Positions 45,256 to 54,300 of a DNA stretch of 64,000 bases are shown here, piece after piece; within the stretch, counting starts at the first letter, position 1, and each line of letters opens with the position of its first letter. The stretch comes from Pseudarthrobacter sp. NBSH8 (GTDB lineage: Bacteria; Actinomycetota; Actinomycetes; Actinomycetales; Micrococcaceae). The notes under the pieces are model-generated. The model was given only the letters and a program-made list of their open reading frames with translations. It searched no databases and had not been told where the DNA came from. Where the stretch lies: assembly GCF_014217545.1 (NCBI RefSeq), contig NZ_CP043178.1:3658001-3722000 (forward strand), in the 5' to 3' direction. Made by a program: the position numbers and the translations under genes.

Positions 45256-45653
45256 CGGTACCCGGTGACGAACGGGCTGTTGGTGGGCACAATCTGCTTG
45301 CCCAGCGGCATCAGGCTGACCGGAATGAGCTTTAGGTTGGCGATGGCCAGCGGGATGCCGATGATGGTGACCGCCATGGCAAAGGCCGTAACCACGTGGC
45401 CGATCGCGATCCAGATGCCGGCCACCACCAGCCAGATGACATTCCCCAGGAGCGAGAACACACCCGTTCCGCCCGGTTTGTCCACCACCATGCGGCCAAA
45501 CGGCCAGAGCGTGTATGCCGCAATGCGGAACGACGCGATGCCCCACGGAATGGTGACGATCAGCAGGCAGCAGATGATGCCGGCCAGGAAATAGCCCAGG
45601 GCAAGCCAGAGTCCGCCGAATACCAGCCAGATGATGTTGAGCAGAGTCTTCAT
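45252..45653 (-). CDS. YccF domain membrane protein
   Basis: 133 aa with two copies of the YccF unit: NIIWLVFGGLWLALGYFLAG with VTIPWGIASFRIAAYTLWPF, and NVIWLVVAGIWIAIGHVVTA with ITIIGIPLAIANLKLIPVSL-like sequence. Four membrane helices. Function unknown in the family. 21 bp downstream of trpF on the same strand. Confidence 0.92.
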   Translation of the reverse strand: MKTLLNIIWLVFGGLWLALGYFLAGIICCLLIVTIPWGIASFRIAAYTLWPFGRMVVDKPGGTGVFSLLGNVIWLVVAGIWIAIGHVVTAFAMAVTIIGIPLAIANLKLIPVSLMPLGKQIVPTNSPFVTGYR

Positions 45654-45674
45654 CTGTCCATTGTGCCCTGTGCC

Positions 45675-46274
45675 TTAGCCCTTGGCGGCCTTCACAAAGG
45701 CTCGGATTTTCTCCAGGTCCTTCACGCCACGGGAAACCTCGACGCCAGAGGAAACGTCCACGCCCCACGCGCCTGAGGCGGCGGTGGCGTGCGCCACGGT
45801 GTCCGGGTTCAGTCCGCCGGCCAGAAGCCACTTGCGGTCCTGAAGCGCCGTCACGTCCACCATGGAGGCGTAGTCCCAGGCCTCTCCAGAGCCGGGCACG
45901 GCGGCATCAATCAACAGGATTTCCTCGCCCCAGTCGGCGAACGTGTCCGCGGTGGCGGCCATGGTGACGGCCCTGATCAGCTTCATGCCGGCGTCGTGCA
46001 CTGTTGTGACGTCCTCCGGGGTGAGGTCCCCGTGGAGTTGGACCCACTCGAGTCCGGCGGCCCGGGCGATGGCAAGGGCATCGGCGACAGGTTCATGCCG
46101 GAAAACGCCGACGGCAAGTACCCCTTCCGGCACGTCGGCCAGCAGCGTGGAAACCTGCGACGGCGAGACCACCCGCGGGCTCGCGGTGAGGACAAACCCG
46201 ACAGCGTCCGCACCGGCCTCCACGGCTTCACGGACGGATTCGGGTGTACTGAGTCCACACACTTTGACGAACAT
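45675..46274 (-). CDS. trpF: Phosphoribosylanthranilate isomerase
   Basis: 199 aa from ATG with AAGGAG upstream. TIM barrel with N-terminal catalytic VKVCGLSTPESVREAV (Cys), GFVLTASPRVV, VQLHGDLTP, and C-terminal LAGGLNPDTVAHA / GVDVSSGVE phosphate site. Third committed step of tryptophan synthesis. No other trp gene is nearby; in this genus trpF is often separate. Confidence 0.93.
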   Translation of the reverse strand: MFVKVCGLSTPESVREAVEAGADAVGFVLTASPRVVSPSQVSTLLADVPEGVLAVGVFRHEPVADALAIARAAGLEWVQLHGDLTPEDVTTVHDAGMKLIRAVTMAATADTFADWGEEILLIDAAVPGSGEAWDYASMVDVTALQDRKWLLAGGLNPDTVAHATAASGAWGVDVSSGVEVSRGVKDLEKIRAFVKAAKG

Positions 46275-46374
46275 TCCGGGCTCCTTCAGGCTGTCTTCGC
46301 GTAGTCCCCCGGAGGACACTAGCAGGGATTGGCACCTGCGCCGATGGGGACCGCCAACAAACTAGGCTGGTCCG

Positions 46375-47016
46375 ATGGAGATCATCCGCTTCGCAGAACT
46401 CAGGTCCGAACCGTGGCGCAACGGCGGCGGGGTGACCCGGGAGCTTGCCAGCCACCCGAAGGCCGCCTCGGCGCAGGACGGCGCCTGGGACTGGCGCGTC
46501 AGCATCGCCGACGTCAGCAAGGCCGGGGATTTCTCGGCGTTCCCGGGCATGGAACGCGTGCTGACCGTAATCGACGGCGAACTGCTCCTGCTCACTGTGG
46601 ACGGCGACGAGCACCCGCTGGAAAAGTACCGGCCGTTCAGGTTCTCCGGCGAAGCTGCCGCGCACGGGGCCCTGCCCACCGGGGACATCCGCGACCTGAA
46701 TGTCATCACCCGGACGGCTTCGTTCAAGGGCTTCACCTCCATCATCGAGCTCTCCAAGAAGCGAGCACACCCGGTTTTTGAGGGCCAGCTCGCTGTGCTG
46801 CTGCAGGGCCAAGCCACCGTCAGCGCCGGCAACCTCAGCGTCAATGCAGAAGCTGCGGTCGCCGCGGAGGCCGACGGAGACGAAGCCGCCGCGGCACCCA
46901 TGGAGCCCGAGGCACTGAACCGGTATGACGCCGTCGTCGGCTCCGATAACCGGACCCCCGAAATCCTGGGGCGCGGTTTCCTGGCCGTGGTTTCGATCGA
47001 CCGCGTGACGGCCTGA
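46375..47016 (+). CDS. hutD: HutD/Ves family protein
   Basis: 213 aa, cupin-like HutD fold: RFAELRSEPWRNGGGVTREL, WDWRVSIADVSKAGDFSAFP, GMERVLTVIDGELLLL, DIRDLNVITR. HutD is associated with histidine utilisation and, as Ves, with stress response; its activity is not settled. No hut genes are visible next to it. Divergent from trpF. Confidence 0.88.
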   Translation: MEIIRFAELRSEPWRNGGGVTRELASHPKAASAQDGAWDWRVSIADVSKAGDFSAFPGMERVLTVIDGELLLLTVDGDEHPLEKYRPFRFSGEAAAHGALPTGDIRDLNVITRTASFKGFTSIIELSKKRAHPVFEGQLAVLLQGQATVSAGNLSVNAEAAVAAEADGDEAAAAPMEPEALNRYDAVVGSDNRTPEILGRGFLAVVSIDRVTA

Positions 47017-47101
47017 TCCAGCGCTGCAGGCCAGCCTCGCCTTCGTTATCTGAGCCTTTCCACACTGGTCAGTGGCGCGCGGCGCTCCTAGACTCGGGGC
47101 T

Positions 47102-47632
47102 ATGACCACCACACCCTTTAATGCGCTCCTGTCCACCCAGATCGGCAACGAATTCGCTGCCTCGCAGCAGTACATTGCCGTGGCCACCTGGTTCGCCAAC
47201 CAGGACCTCCCGCAGCTGGCCCGCTACTTCTACCGGCAGTCGGTGGAAGAGCGGAACCACGCCATGATGATGGTGCAGTACATGCTGGACCGCGACATTG
47301 AGTTCACCATCCCGGGCGTCCCCACCGTGCGCAACGACTTCTCCTCCGTGACCGAGCCCTTGGCCCTGGCGCTGGAGCAGGAGAAGGAAGTGACGGCCTC
47401 GATCGAGGCGCTCTTCCGCGCTGCCCGCACCGAGGACGACGCCCTGGGCGAGCAGTTCATGCTCTGGTTCCTCAAGGAGCAGGTGGAAGAGGTCGCCTCC
47501 ATGACCACCCTCCTGAACATCGCCGAGCGCGCGGACAACCTGTTCGACATCGAAAACTTCATCGCCCGCGAAACCGTTGGCAACGGAGGCCGGGACTCCT
47601 CCGCGCCGGAAGCTGCCGGCGGCGCTCTCTAA
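47102..47632 (+). CDS. ftn: Ferritin
   Basis: 176 aa four-helix non-haem ferritin. Ferroxidase-site residues: Glu17 (IGNEFAASQQY), the EE..H motif in SVEERNHAMMM, and later Glu residues (LEQEKEV; LKEQVEEVASM). Forms a 24-mer that stores iron. Short Ser/Ala-rich C-terminus. Monocistronic. Confidence 0.93.
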   Translation: MTTTPFNALLSTQIGNEFAASQQYIAVATWFANQDLPQLARYFYRQSVEERNHAMMMVQYMLDRDIEFTIPGVPTVRNDFSSVTEPLALALEQEKEVTASIEALFRAARTEDDALGEQFMLWFLKEQVEEVASMTTLLNIAERADNLFDIENFIARETVGNGGRDSSAPEAAGGAL

Positions 47633-47723
47633 AGTCCTGCCCCGCGGCGGTGAGGCTGGCCACCAACCCGGCCACCCGCCGTCGGGCCTTGCTAAGCTGG
47701 AATCAAGGCTCCGCACAGGGCCT

Positions 47724-47764
47724 CCGGACGACGGTTCAGTACCCGGCACGCGACAAGACTGGCC
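47724..47764 (+). ncRNA. Guanidine-III riboswitch (ykkC-III)
   Basis: All three conserved blocks of the class are present in order: CCGGACGA, TACCCGG and GACAAGAC. CCGG pairs with CCGG, and the variable stem GGTTCAGT pairs with ACTGGCC, differing from other members by compensating bases. The AAAGGA ribosome binding site starts directly after the 3' end, 12 bp before the SMR start. By class behaviour guanidine binding should open the site and raise exporter translation. Confidence 0.93.
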
Positions 47765-47776
47765 AAAGGACCTGTC

Positions 47777-48100
47777 ATGTCGTGGTTGATCCTCATTCTT
47801 TCCGGGGCGCTGGAGGCCGTCTGGGCCGCCGCGCTGCACCGGACCTTCCAGGCCTCCGGCCGGCGCTGGCTCGCGCCCGCGCTCCTCTTCCTGGTCTCCG
47901 TCCTCGCCAGCATGGCCGGACTCGCCCTCGCCATGCAGTCCATCCCCACCGGGACCGCCTACGCCGTCTGGGTGGGCATAGGCGTGGTGCTGACCTCCGC
48001 CTACGCGATCATCACCAAAACGGAACGTCCGACCAACGCCCGCCTCCTGCTGCTCACCGGCATCGCCGCGTGCGTGGTTGGCCTCAAGGTGGTGGCGTAA
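47777..48100 (+). CDS. SMR family transporter subunit 1 (guanidinium exporter type)
   Basis: 107 aa with four membrane helices. Essential Glu13 (SGALEAVWAAAL) and the family motif SIPTGTAYAVWVGIG. Preceded by a guanidine-III riboswitch, so the expected substrate is guanidinium, exchanged for protons. The next gene overlaps its stop (TAATG) and encodes a second SMR subunit, suggesting a heteromeric exporter. Confidence 0.93.
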   Translation: MSWLILILSGALEAVWAAALHRTFQASGRRWLAPALLFLVSVLASMAGLALAMQSIPTGTAYAVWVGIGVVLTSAYAIITKTERPTNARLLLLTGIAACVVGLKVVA

Positions 48101-48474
48101 TGACCAAGCGTTCCGTCGCCTGGCTGCTGCTCCTCGCCTCCGCCGTACTGGAAGCCGTCTGGGCCACCGCCCTGGGCCTGTCAGACGGCTTCACCCGGCC
48201 CTTGCCCACGCTTATTTTCGCCGTGACGGTCACCCTCAGCATGATCGGCCTCGGCCTCGCCATCCGCAGCATCCCGCTCGGCACCGCCTACGCCGTCTGG
48301 GTGGGAATCGGAGCTGCGCTGACGGTGGGCTGGGCGATGGCCACCGGCGTCGAACCCTTCAGCCTGTTGAAGGTACTCTTCATCGCCGGGATCGTGGGCT
48401 GCGCGGCGGGATTGAAGTCGCTGCCGGCGGCCAAGCCGGGGCCGGTCTGGCCGGCGTCGGGAACCGTCGAATAG
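48100..48474 (+). CDS. SMR family transporter subunit 2
   Basis: 124 aa, again four helices with Glu18 (SAVLEAVWATALG) and SIPLGTAYAVWVGIG; a Pro-rich cytoplasmic or external tail of about 20 residues is added. Paired SMR genes usually encode antiparallel heterodimers, one subunit per orientation. Coupled to subunit 1. Confidence 0.93.
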   Translation: MTKRSVAWLLLLASAVLEAVWATALGLSDGFTRPLPTLIFAVTVTLSMIGLGLAIRSIPLGTAYAVWVGIGAALTVGWAMATGVEPFSLLKVLFIAGIVGCAAGLKSLPAAKPGPVWPASGTVE

Positions 48475-48485
48475 CCCCCGGGCCG

Positions 48486-49205
48486 TCAGGCGAGAGCGCC
48501 TTTGATCAGCAGGCTTACGCCGGCAACCAGGCACAGGCTGAGGGCCGCGGGACGGATGGCGGCGGCGGAAATCCGCTTCACCACCGGCCGCGATGCCAGC
48601 GCCCCCAGGGCAACACCCGGCAGCAGCCAACTGGTGAGCAGCAGATCCTGTGTGACGAAGGAACCGGTGCACATCAGGGCGAGCAACGAGACCAACGACG
48701 AAACCAGAAAAAACAGGGAGAGATTAGCGCGGTACCGGTCCGAGTCATCGCTCCGGTAAACCACCACGAGCGGCGGCCCTGAGGTCGAGGCAACCGTACC
48801 CAGAACACCGCCGATCAGCCCTGAAATGAACAGGGACAAACGGTTCTGCGGGATACGGAACCCCGTGAGTCCGGTGAGCACACTGGCCACCACCAGCCCG
48901 CCCACGATCATCCCGGTCCATTTGCCGTTCAGCAGGGGCAACACACACAGTCCGGCAACGGCACCGGGCAGGCACCCTGCAATGGCCAGCTTGAGATCTA
49001 CGTGCCGCAGTCCCCTCCGGTTCTGCCAGCTCACGAACAGCATGACCACCACCGACACGAGAAGCAGCGGACCAGGCACCAGGTGCGGGCTGATGATGAG
49101 CAGCAGCGGGGAGGAGACGATCCCGAATCCGGACCCGGTGCCGGCCTGTGCCACCACAGCGACGGCAACTATGAGAGCCGCGATGATGAGTTCCGTGGTG
49201 GTCAT
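48486..49205 (-). CDS. tauE: TauE/SafE family (TSUP) membrane protein, candidate sulfite exporter
   Basis: 239 aa from the second ATG (TTTAGGA 9 nt upstream); the first, three codons earlier, is only 2 bp from the preceding stop. About eight membrane helices with GTGSGFGIVSSPLLLI and a repeated half (GVLGTVASTSGPPLVVV). TSUP proteins linked to taurine degradation export sulfite or organosulfonates. Last gene of the tpa-pta-yeiH-tauE operon. Confidence 0.85.
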   Translation of the reverse strand: MTTTELIIAALIVAVAVVAQAGTGSGFGIVSSPLLLIISPHLVPGPLLLVSVVVMLFVSWQNRRGLRHVDLKLAIAGCLPGAVAGLCVLPLLNGKWTGMIVGGLVVASVLTGLTGFRIPQNRLSLFISGLIGGVLGTVASTSGPPLVVVYRSDDSDRYRANLSLFFLVSSLVSLLALMCTGSFVTQDLLLTSWLLPGVALGALASRPVVKRISAAAIRPAALSLCLVAGVSLLIKGALA

Positions 49206-49216
49206 GGCGTCCATTC

Positions 49217-50299
49217 CTAAATGAGCTGTACCCCCACGTAGGCGAGTACTCCGATGAGGGCCCAGGAGAGCATGGCGACGACGATCGCCCTGCCGCTGGT
49301 GTGAAGAAGGGACCGCATCTGCACCGACGCTCCCAGCCCGAACAGCGCCGCAGCGAGCAGAAGGTCCTGGGCGATCGCAGCACCTTCCAGGACGACATGC
49401 GGCAGGATTCCCAGCGTCCGCAACACGATCATCGCCATGAACCCGGCCACGAAGAGCGGGATCAAGGGTGGGAACTTGAGCTTGCCACCTTCGGTGCCGG
49501 CCGCCGCCTTGCTGCGCTCGGAACGGCCGCGCCGGGAACGGTTGCGGAAGCGCTGCACCAAAGCGGCACCGGTGACCATCGGGGCCAGCATCAGGACGCG
49601 GGTGAGCTTGATGATCAGGGCCCCGGCCAGTGCAGTGGTACCAGTCGTCTGCGCCGTCGCCACAACCTGCCCCACGTCATGGACGCTGGCCCCCACCCAA
49701 TACCCGAACTGCACCTCGTCCAGGCCGAGGGGACCCTTGAGTGCCGGCAGCACGGCGATGGCCAGCGTTCCGCACAGGGTCACGAGCGCGATGGGCACCA
49801 CGGTGCCGCGGTGATCCGTTCTGGTCACTCCGCTCATGGCCCCGATGGCGGAGGCACCGCAGATGGAAAAGCCTGCGGCCAGGAGCAAAGGCTGGTCCCC
49901 CGGAAGCCTGAACGCCTTGCCCAGCAGCAAGGTGCCCACGAAGGTCAGGAGGACTATGCCCACCACGATCCCCAGTGTCGCCCAGCCGAGGGCTGCGACG
50001 TCTATGAGGCTCAGTTTCAGTCCGAGCAGCACGATTCCGAGCCGCATGAACCTCTTGGCGGCCAGCACCAGCCCGGGCTGCATGACTCCTTCGACTGCCG
50101 TACCGATCCCGGGCAGGTTGGCGCAGAGGATGCCCAGGATGACGGCCATGGTGAGAAAGGGCAGCACCGGGACGGCCGCGTGGACAAGCCATGCGACAGC
50201 CACGGCCGCCGCTGCCAGCGCGAGCCCGGGCAGCCGGTTATGTTTGTCGCTTCCTGCCGGTTTGTCGTTTCCTACGGGGGTGGCAACGTCTTGTGTCAT
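49217..50299 (-). CDS. UPF0324/YeiH-type putative sulfate exporter
   Basis: 360 aa from ATG overlapping the pta stop by 4 bp. About ten membrane helices; family signatures [44 protein letters not shown] and [18 protein letters not shown]. Genes of this family (PF03601) accompany sulfonate degradation and are annotated as sulfate exporters. It would discharge sulfite-derived anions made by Xsc. Middle of the operon. Confidence 0.88.
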   Translation of the reverse strand: MTQDVATPVGNDKPAGSDKHNRLPGLALAAAAVAVAWLVHAAVPVLPFLTMAVILGILCANLPGIGTAVEGVMQPGLVLAAKRFMRLGIVLLGLKLSLIDVAALGWATLGIVVGIVLLTFVGTLLLGKAFRLPGDQPLLLAAGFSICGASAIGAMSGVTRTDHRGTVVPIALVTLCGTLAIAVLPALKGPLGLDEVQFGYWVGASVHDVGQVVATAQTTGTTALAGALIIKLTRVLMLAPMVTGAALVQRFRNRSRRGRSERSKAAAGTEGGKLKFPPLIPLFVAGFMAMIVLRTLGILPHVVLEGAAIAQDLLLAAALFGLGASVQMRSLLHTSGRAIVVAMLSWALIGVLAYVGVQLI

Positions 50300-51390
50300 G
50301 GTCGTCTGCGATCCTCCCGGAGTGGGCTTGCGCCTTGCTCGGACCGGATCTCCTTTCTTTCGAGCACGGAGAGCGATTGCATTGCGCTCAAGAGGCCAAC
50401 GGACGCGATGTCCGCGGCGCTGCAACCGCGGGACAGATCGTTCAGGGGCGCCGCCAGCCCCTGCAGGATGGGGCCGACGGCGACTGCTCCCCCAAGCCGT
50501 TCGGTGATCTTGTAGCCGATGTTTCCGGCGTCCAGGCTGGGGAACACCAGCACGTTTGCCTGGCCCGCCACCTCCGAGCCGGGTGCTTTCGCTGCCCCGA
50601 TGGCGGGGACCAGCGCGGCATCAAGCTGCAGCTCGCCGTCCACGCGCAACAGCGGGTGGCGGGTCCTCAGCATTTCCATCGCGGCCCTGACCTTGTCCAC
50701 ATGCGAGTGGATAGCGCTCCCCCGGGTGCTGAAGGACAGCATGGCCACCCTAGGCAACTGCCCCGTCAGCGTCTGGTGCATGGCGGCTGCCGAGGCAGCG
50801 ATGTCCGCCAGCTGTTCGGCGGAAGGGTCGGGAACGACGGCGCAATCGCCGAAAGTCAGTTCCCTCCCGTCGGGCAGCAGCATCAGGAACGAGCTGCTCA
50901 GGGTGGTGCAGCCAGGGTCCAGGCCCACCACGCGCAGCGCAGCCCGGAGCACCAGCGCAGTGGGCGTCCCGGCCCCGGCGACGCAGGCGTCCAGGTACCC
51001 CGCCCGCAATGCGGCCGCGGCAACATGGACAGGCTCCTGCCTGGCTTGGGGCAGCTGTTCGGGTTTGCGGGCGTAAGCTTCCGCGATCAGCGCGGCGATG
51101 CTGCTGTCGCCGGCCAGCCCGCCGACGTCGAGGATGGCGTCGCCGGGCAGCGCACAGTCCAGTTCGGCCGCCAGTCGCCGGACTTCCTTGGCCCTGCCGA
51201 TGAGGCGGGGACTGATGATTCCTTCCGCTGCCAGCGCACTGGCAGCGCGGACGGCACGCTCGTCCTCGCCGTCGGAGAATCCGACCACCCGGCCGCGGCC
51301 GGATAGCTCCTGGCGCCAGCGCTCAAACAGCGCGCTTCCCGCGGGCGGCGCTGCCTGCGGAATGCGCTTCTCAACAATCGCCGTCGCCAT
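50296..51390 (-). CDS. pta: Phosphate acetyltransferase
   Basis: 364 aa, only the PTA_PTB catalytic domain, without the N-terminal DRTGG extension of long Pta. Motifs: [87 protein letters not shown]. Converts acetyl phosphate from Xsc to acetyl-CoA. Between tpa (upstream, with a hairpin in the 98-bp gap) and yeiH. Confidence 0.93.
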   Translation of the reverse strand: MATAIVEKRIPQAAPPAGSALFERWRQELSGRGRVVGFSDGEDERAVRAASALAAEGIISPRLIGRAKEVRRLAAELDCALPGDAILDVGGLAGDSSIAALIAEAYARKPEQLPQARQEPVHVAAAALRAGYLDACVAGAGTPTALVLRAALRVVGLDPGCTTLSSSFLMLLPDGRELTFGDCAVVPDPSAEQLADIAASAAAMHQTLTGQLPRVAMLSFSTRGSAIHSHVDKVRAAMEMLRTRHPLLRVDGELQLDAALVPAIGAAKAPGSEVAGQANVLVFPSLDAGNIGYKITERLGGAVAVGPILQGLAAPLNDLSRGCSAADIASVGLLSAMQSLSVLERKEIRSEQGASPLREDRRRP

Positions 51391-51434
51391 GGTTGTACCT
51401 CTCGTCTCGAACCTGCGCAGGTCACACCGAATCC

Positions 51435-51466
51435 TGCGGAGGCGTCCACGAGGGAGCGCCTCCGCA
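51435..51466. terminator. Intercistronic hairpin between tpa and pta
   Basis: Arms TGCGGAGGCG/CGCCTCCGCA (10 bp, perfect) with a 12-nt loop. No T-run on the minus strand, so it may act as a partial terminator or RNA-stability element that sets the tpa to pta ratio. Confidence 0.6.
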
Positions 51467-51488
51467 TGCGAAGAACCGGATGCGGTGG

Positions 51489-52853
51489 TTAGGGCTGGAT
51501 GGCCTTCTCGATGTCGGTGAGCATGCCGTCCACACCATGCAGCAGCGCTGACAGGACCTCAGCGTCGGCTACCAGGGGCGGGGAGATCATGATCATGGTG
51601 GCGCCGCGGTCGTCGCCGCGCAGGATCACCTTGGTGCGTTTGAAGGACTCGGGGAGCACCTCGCGCAGGACCTTCAGCGACTCTGCTTGGGTCAGTTCGC
51701 GGCCGCTGAAGCTGTCCGCCATGAGTTCGATCGCGTAGAAGAAGCCCGTGCCGCGGACTGCCTTGACGCAGCGGTGCGAGTTCTTCAGGGATTCCAGGGC
51801 CTCCATGATCCTGGGGCCGTGTTCCTGGACGTTGCCCAGGACGTTTTCGTCGCGCATGGCGGTGATGTTGGCGACCGCGACGGCGGTGGACACCGGGTGC
51901 CCGCCCCAGGTGGCGCCGTGGGTGAAGACGCCGCCCGTGGAGGAATTGAACAGCTCCTGGACCAGCTGCTCGCGGACGATCAGGCCGCCCAGCGGCGCGT
52001 AGCCGGAGGTGGAGCCCTTCGCGAAGGTGACCATGTCCGGGACGACGCCGGTGACGCCGTGGCCGAAGAAGTGGCCCAGCCGGCCGAAGGAGCAGATGAC
52101 CTCGTCGGAGACCAGCAGGATCCCGTACTTGTCGCACAGTGCGCGCAGTGCCGGCCAGTAGCCGTCCGGCGCCACGAGGGCTCCGCGGCCGTTCTGGACC
52201 GGCTCGACAAAGATGGCCGCAACGGTTTCCGGGCCCTCTTCGAGGACCACCCGCTCGATGGCGCGGAAGCAGTCGAGCTCGGTGACCGGTCCGCAGTCGC
52301 CGGTGAATCCGAGGGTATTCGGGACGCTGCGGATGCCCGGTAGGAGCTCGCCGAACGGCTCCTTGATCTTGGGCAGCTGCGTGATGGACAGGGCACCCAT
52401 GGTGGTGCCGTGGTATGCCATGTCGCGGCTGATGACCTTGGTCCGCTGCGGCTGGCCCTGGCTGCGGAAGTACTGGCGGGCAAACTTCAGGGCCGTCTCC
52501 ACGGCCTCGGAGCCGGAGTTGACGAAGAACGTCGTGCCCAGGTCGCCGGGGGCCAGGTCCGCGAGGAGCGCGGCGGCCTCGATGGCCGGCGGGTGCGCCG
52601 AGCCCCAGTTGGAGGCGTAGGCCAGGGTGCTGATCTGCTCGCTGGCGGCCTTGGCAATGTCCTGGCGGCCGTGGCCCATGTTCACGCAGAAGAGACCGGC
52701 GAGGCCGTCCAGATAGCGGTCCCCCTCGGTATCGATGAGGTAGCTTCCTTCGCCGCGGACAAAGATCGGGAACTCGCTGTCCCAAGTGTCCTTGCGGGTG
52801 AAGTGGGGTCCGAGGTGGCGCCGGGCCTGGGCCCGGAGTGTTGAGGCGTCCAA
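51489..52853 (-). CDS. tpa: Taurine-pyruvate aminotransferase
   Basis: 454 aa class III PLP aminotransferase, TTG start with AAGGAG upstream. Motifs: [31 protein letters not shown], Asp250 in [13 protein letters not shown] and PLP-Lys279 in [15 protein letters not shown]. By context (ald, xsc, pta, exporters) it transfers the amino group of taurine to pyruvate, giving sulfoacetaldehyde and alanine. Class III enzymes are similar to each other, so a different omega-amino acid is possible, but the neighbours support Tpa. First gene of its operon, divergent from ald. Confidence 0.88.
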   Translation of the reverse strand: MDASTLRAQARRHLGPHFTRKDTWDSEFPIFVRGEGSYLIDTEGDRYLDGLAGLFCVNMGHGRQDIAKAASEQISTLAYASNWGSAHPPAIEAAALLADLAPGDLGTTFFVNSGSEAVETALKFARQYFRSQGQPQRTKVISRDMAYHGTTMGALSITQLPKIKEPFGELLPGIRSVPNTLGFTGDCGPVTELDCFRAIERVVLEEGPETVAAIFVEPVQNGRGALVAPDGYWPALRALCDKYGILLVSDEVICSFGRLGHFFGHGVTGVVPDMVTFAKGSTSGYAPLGGLIVREQLVQELFNSSTGGVFTHGATWGGHPVSTAVAVANITAMRDENVLGNVQEHGPRIMEALESLKNSHRCVKAVRGTGFFYAIELMADSFSGRELTQAESLKVLREVLPESFKRTKVILRGDDRGATMIMISPPLVADAEVLSALLHGVDGMLTDIEKAIQP

Positions 52854-52942
52854 GACTATCTCCTTCTTGTCGAGATGAGTAGCGATGATCGAAGCCTAGG
52901 CCGGGGGCCGTGGCACGCGTCAGTGCCACATGGAGCCCGGCT

Positions 52943-52998
52943 GATGGGTCCAGTTTGGTCCCATCATTTGACGCGTATCTGGCTCTTCTGGTCCCATC
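52943..52998. promoter_or_regulatory. Repeated TGGTCCCATC boxes between tpa and ald
   Basis: TGGTCCCATC occurs at 52956 and again at 52989 (33 bp apart, three helical turns). An inverted copy with one mismatch, GATGGGTCCA, lies at 52943-52952, three bases before the first box. A related CCTGGACCGGACCAT follows the second. Likely operator for the MocR/TauR-type regulator encoded downstream of ald. Confidence 0.68.
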
Positions 52999-53084
52999 CT
53001 GGACCGGACCATACTTCGATAATGCTGCGCAGCCCGCAGGGCGGACTTACTTGCAGCGCACCCATCAACAACCCGGAGGTCACA

Positions 53085-54206
53085 ATGAAGATCGGCATCC
53101 CGAAGGAAATCAAGTCCCACGAATACCGAGTAGCCGTCACGCCGGCAGGCGTCCACGAGCTCGTTGCCCACGGTCATGACGTGTTTATTGAGGCCGGCGC
53201 CGGAGAGGGCTCGTCCATCTCCGATGATGCGTACACGGTCGCGGGAGCCACCATTCTTCAGACGGACGACGAGGTCTGGGCCATCGCGGACCTGCTGCTC
53301 AAGGTCAAGGAACCTATCGTCGAGGAATACCACCGCATGCGGCCGGACCTGACAATCTTCACGTATCTGCATCTGGCCGCCGACGAGGCCTGCACCCGGG
53401 CCCTGCTCGACGCCGGCACCACCTCCATTGCCTACGAGACGGTCCAGCTCGAAGACGGCTCGCTGCCGCTGCTTTTCCCCATGAGCGAAGTGGCCGGCCG
53501 GCTGGCTCCCCTGGTGGGCGCACAGTGCCTGACCCGCCCCGAGGGCGGCCGCGGCGTGCTGATCGGCGGCGTCTCCGGCGTGGCACCTGCCCGCGTGGTC
53601 ATCATCGGCGCAGGCGTCTCCGGCATGAACGCCGTGGCCGTGGCCGCTGGCATGTGGGCGGACGTGGTCCTGTTCGACAAAAACGTGGACAAGCTGCGTG
53701 CCGCGGACCGCATGTACCAGGGCCGGGTCCGCACCCTCGCAGCCAACCAGCTCGCCATCGAGCAGGAGGTCATCCAGGCCGATCTGGTCATTGGCGCCGT
53801 GCTGGTGCCCGGCGCCAAGGCACCCAAGATCATCTCCAACGAGCTGGTCTCCCGCATGAAGCCCGGCAGCGTCCTGGTGGACATCGCCATTGACCAGGGC
53901 GGTTGCTTCGAGGATTCGCACCCGACCACGCATCAGGAACCCACCTTCCGCGTCCACGGCTCCGTCTTCTACTGCGTGGCCAACATGCCGGGCGCCGTCC
54001 CCCACACCTCCACCTACGCGCTGACCAACGTCACGCTGCCGTACGTTCTGCAGATCGCCGACAAGGGCGTGGAGCGGGCCGTGGCCGAGAATGCGGCATT
54101 GCGCGCAGGCCTGAGCACCCTGAGCGGCCGCCTGACCAACACCGCGGTCGGCGCGGCGCATGGCATCGACGTCGTTGATTCACTGGAATCTCTGGCCCGT
54201 AGCTAA
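53085..54206 (+). CDS. ald: Alanine dehydrogenase
   Basis: 373 aa from the ATG with GGAGG upstream; a longer open frame to 52875 lacks coding character. Key residues of the family are present: Arg15, Lys75 (LLLKVKEP), His96 (FTYLHLAADE), the NAD motif VVIIGAGVSGMNA and Asp near DIAIDQGGC. It oxidises alanine to pyruvate and ammonia, regenerating the amino acceptor for Tpa. Divergent from tpa and closed by a strong terminator. Confidence 0.97.
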   Translation: MKIGIPKEIKSHEYRVAVTPAGVHELVAHGHDVFIEAGAGEGSSISDDAYTVAGATILQTDDEVWAIADLLLKVKEPIVEEYHRMRPDLTIFTYLHLAADEACTRALLDAGTTSIAYETVQLEDGSLPLLFPMSEVAGRLAPLVGAQCLTRPEGGRGVLIGGVSGVAPARVVIIGAGVSGMNAVAVAAGMWADVVLFDKNVDKLRAADRMYQGRVRTLAANQLAIEQEVIQADLVIGAVLVPGAKAPKIISNELVSRMKPGSVLVDIAIDQGGCFEDSHPTTHQEPTFRVHGSVFYCVANMPGAVPHTSTYALTNVTLPYVLQIADKGVERAVAENAALRAGLSTLSGRLTNTAVGAAHGIDVVDSLESLARS

Positions 54207-54226
54207 AGTACAAAGAGAAATTCTTG

Positions 54227-54262
54227 GCGGGGGAGTTCATACTGAACTCCCCCGCTTCTTTC
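54227..54262 (+). terminator. Terminator of ald
   Basis: Perfect 12-bp arms GCGGGGGAGTTC/GAACTCCCCCGC with a 5-nt loop, followed by TTCTTTC. Lies 20 bp after the ald stop. Confidence 0.92.
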
Positions 54263-54300
54263 GGTCCTGATACTTCATCGCGCTGCTTGGGAGGCGAATC

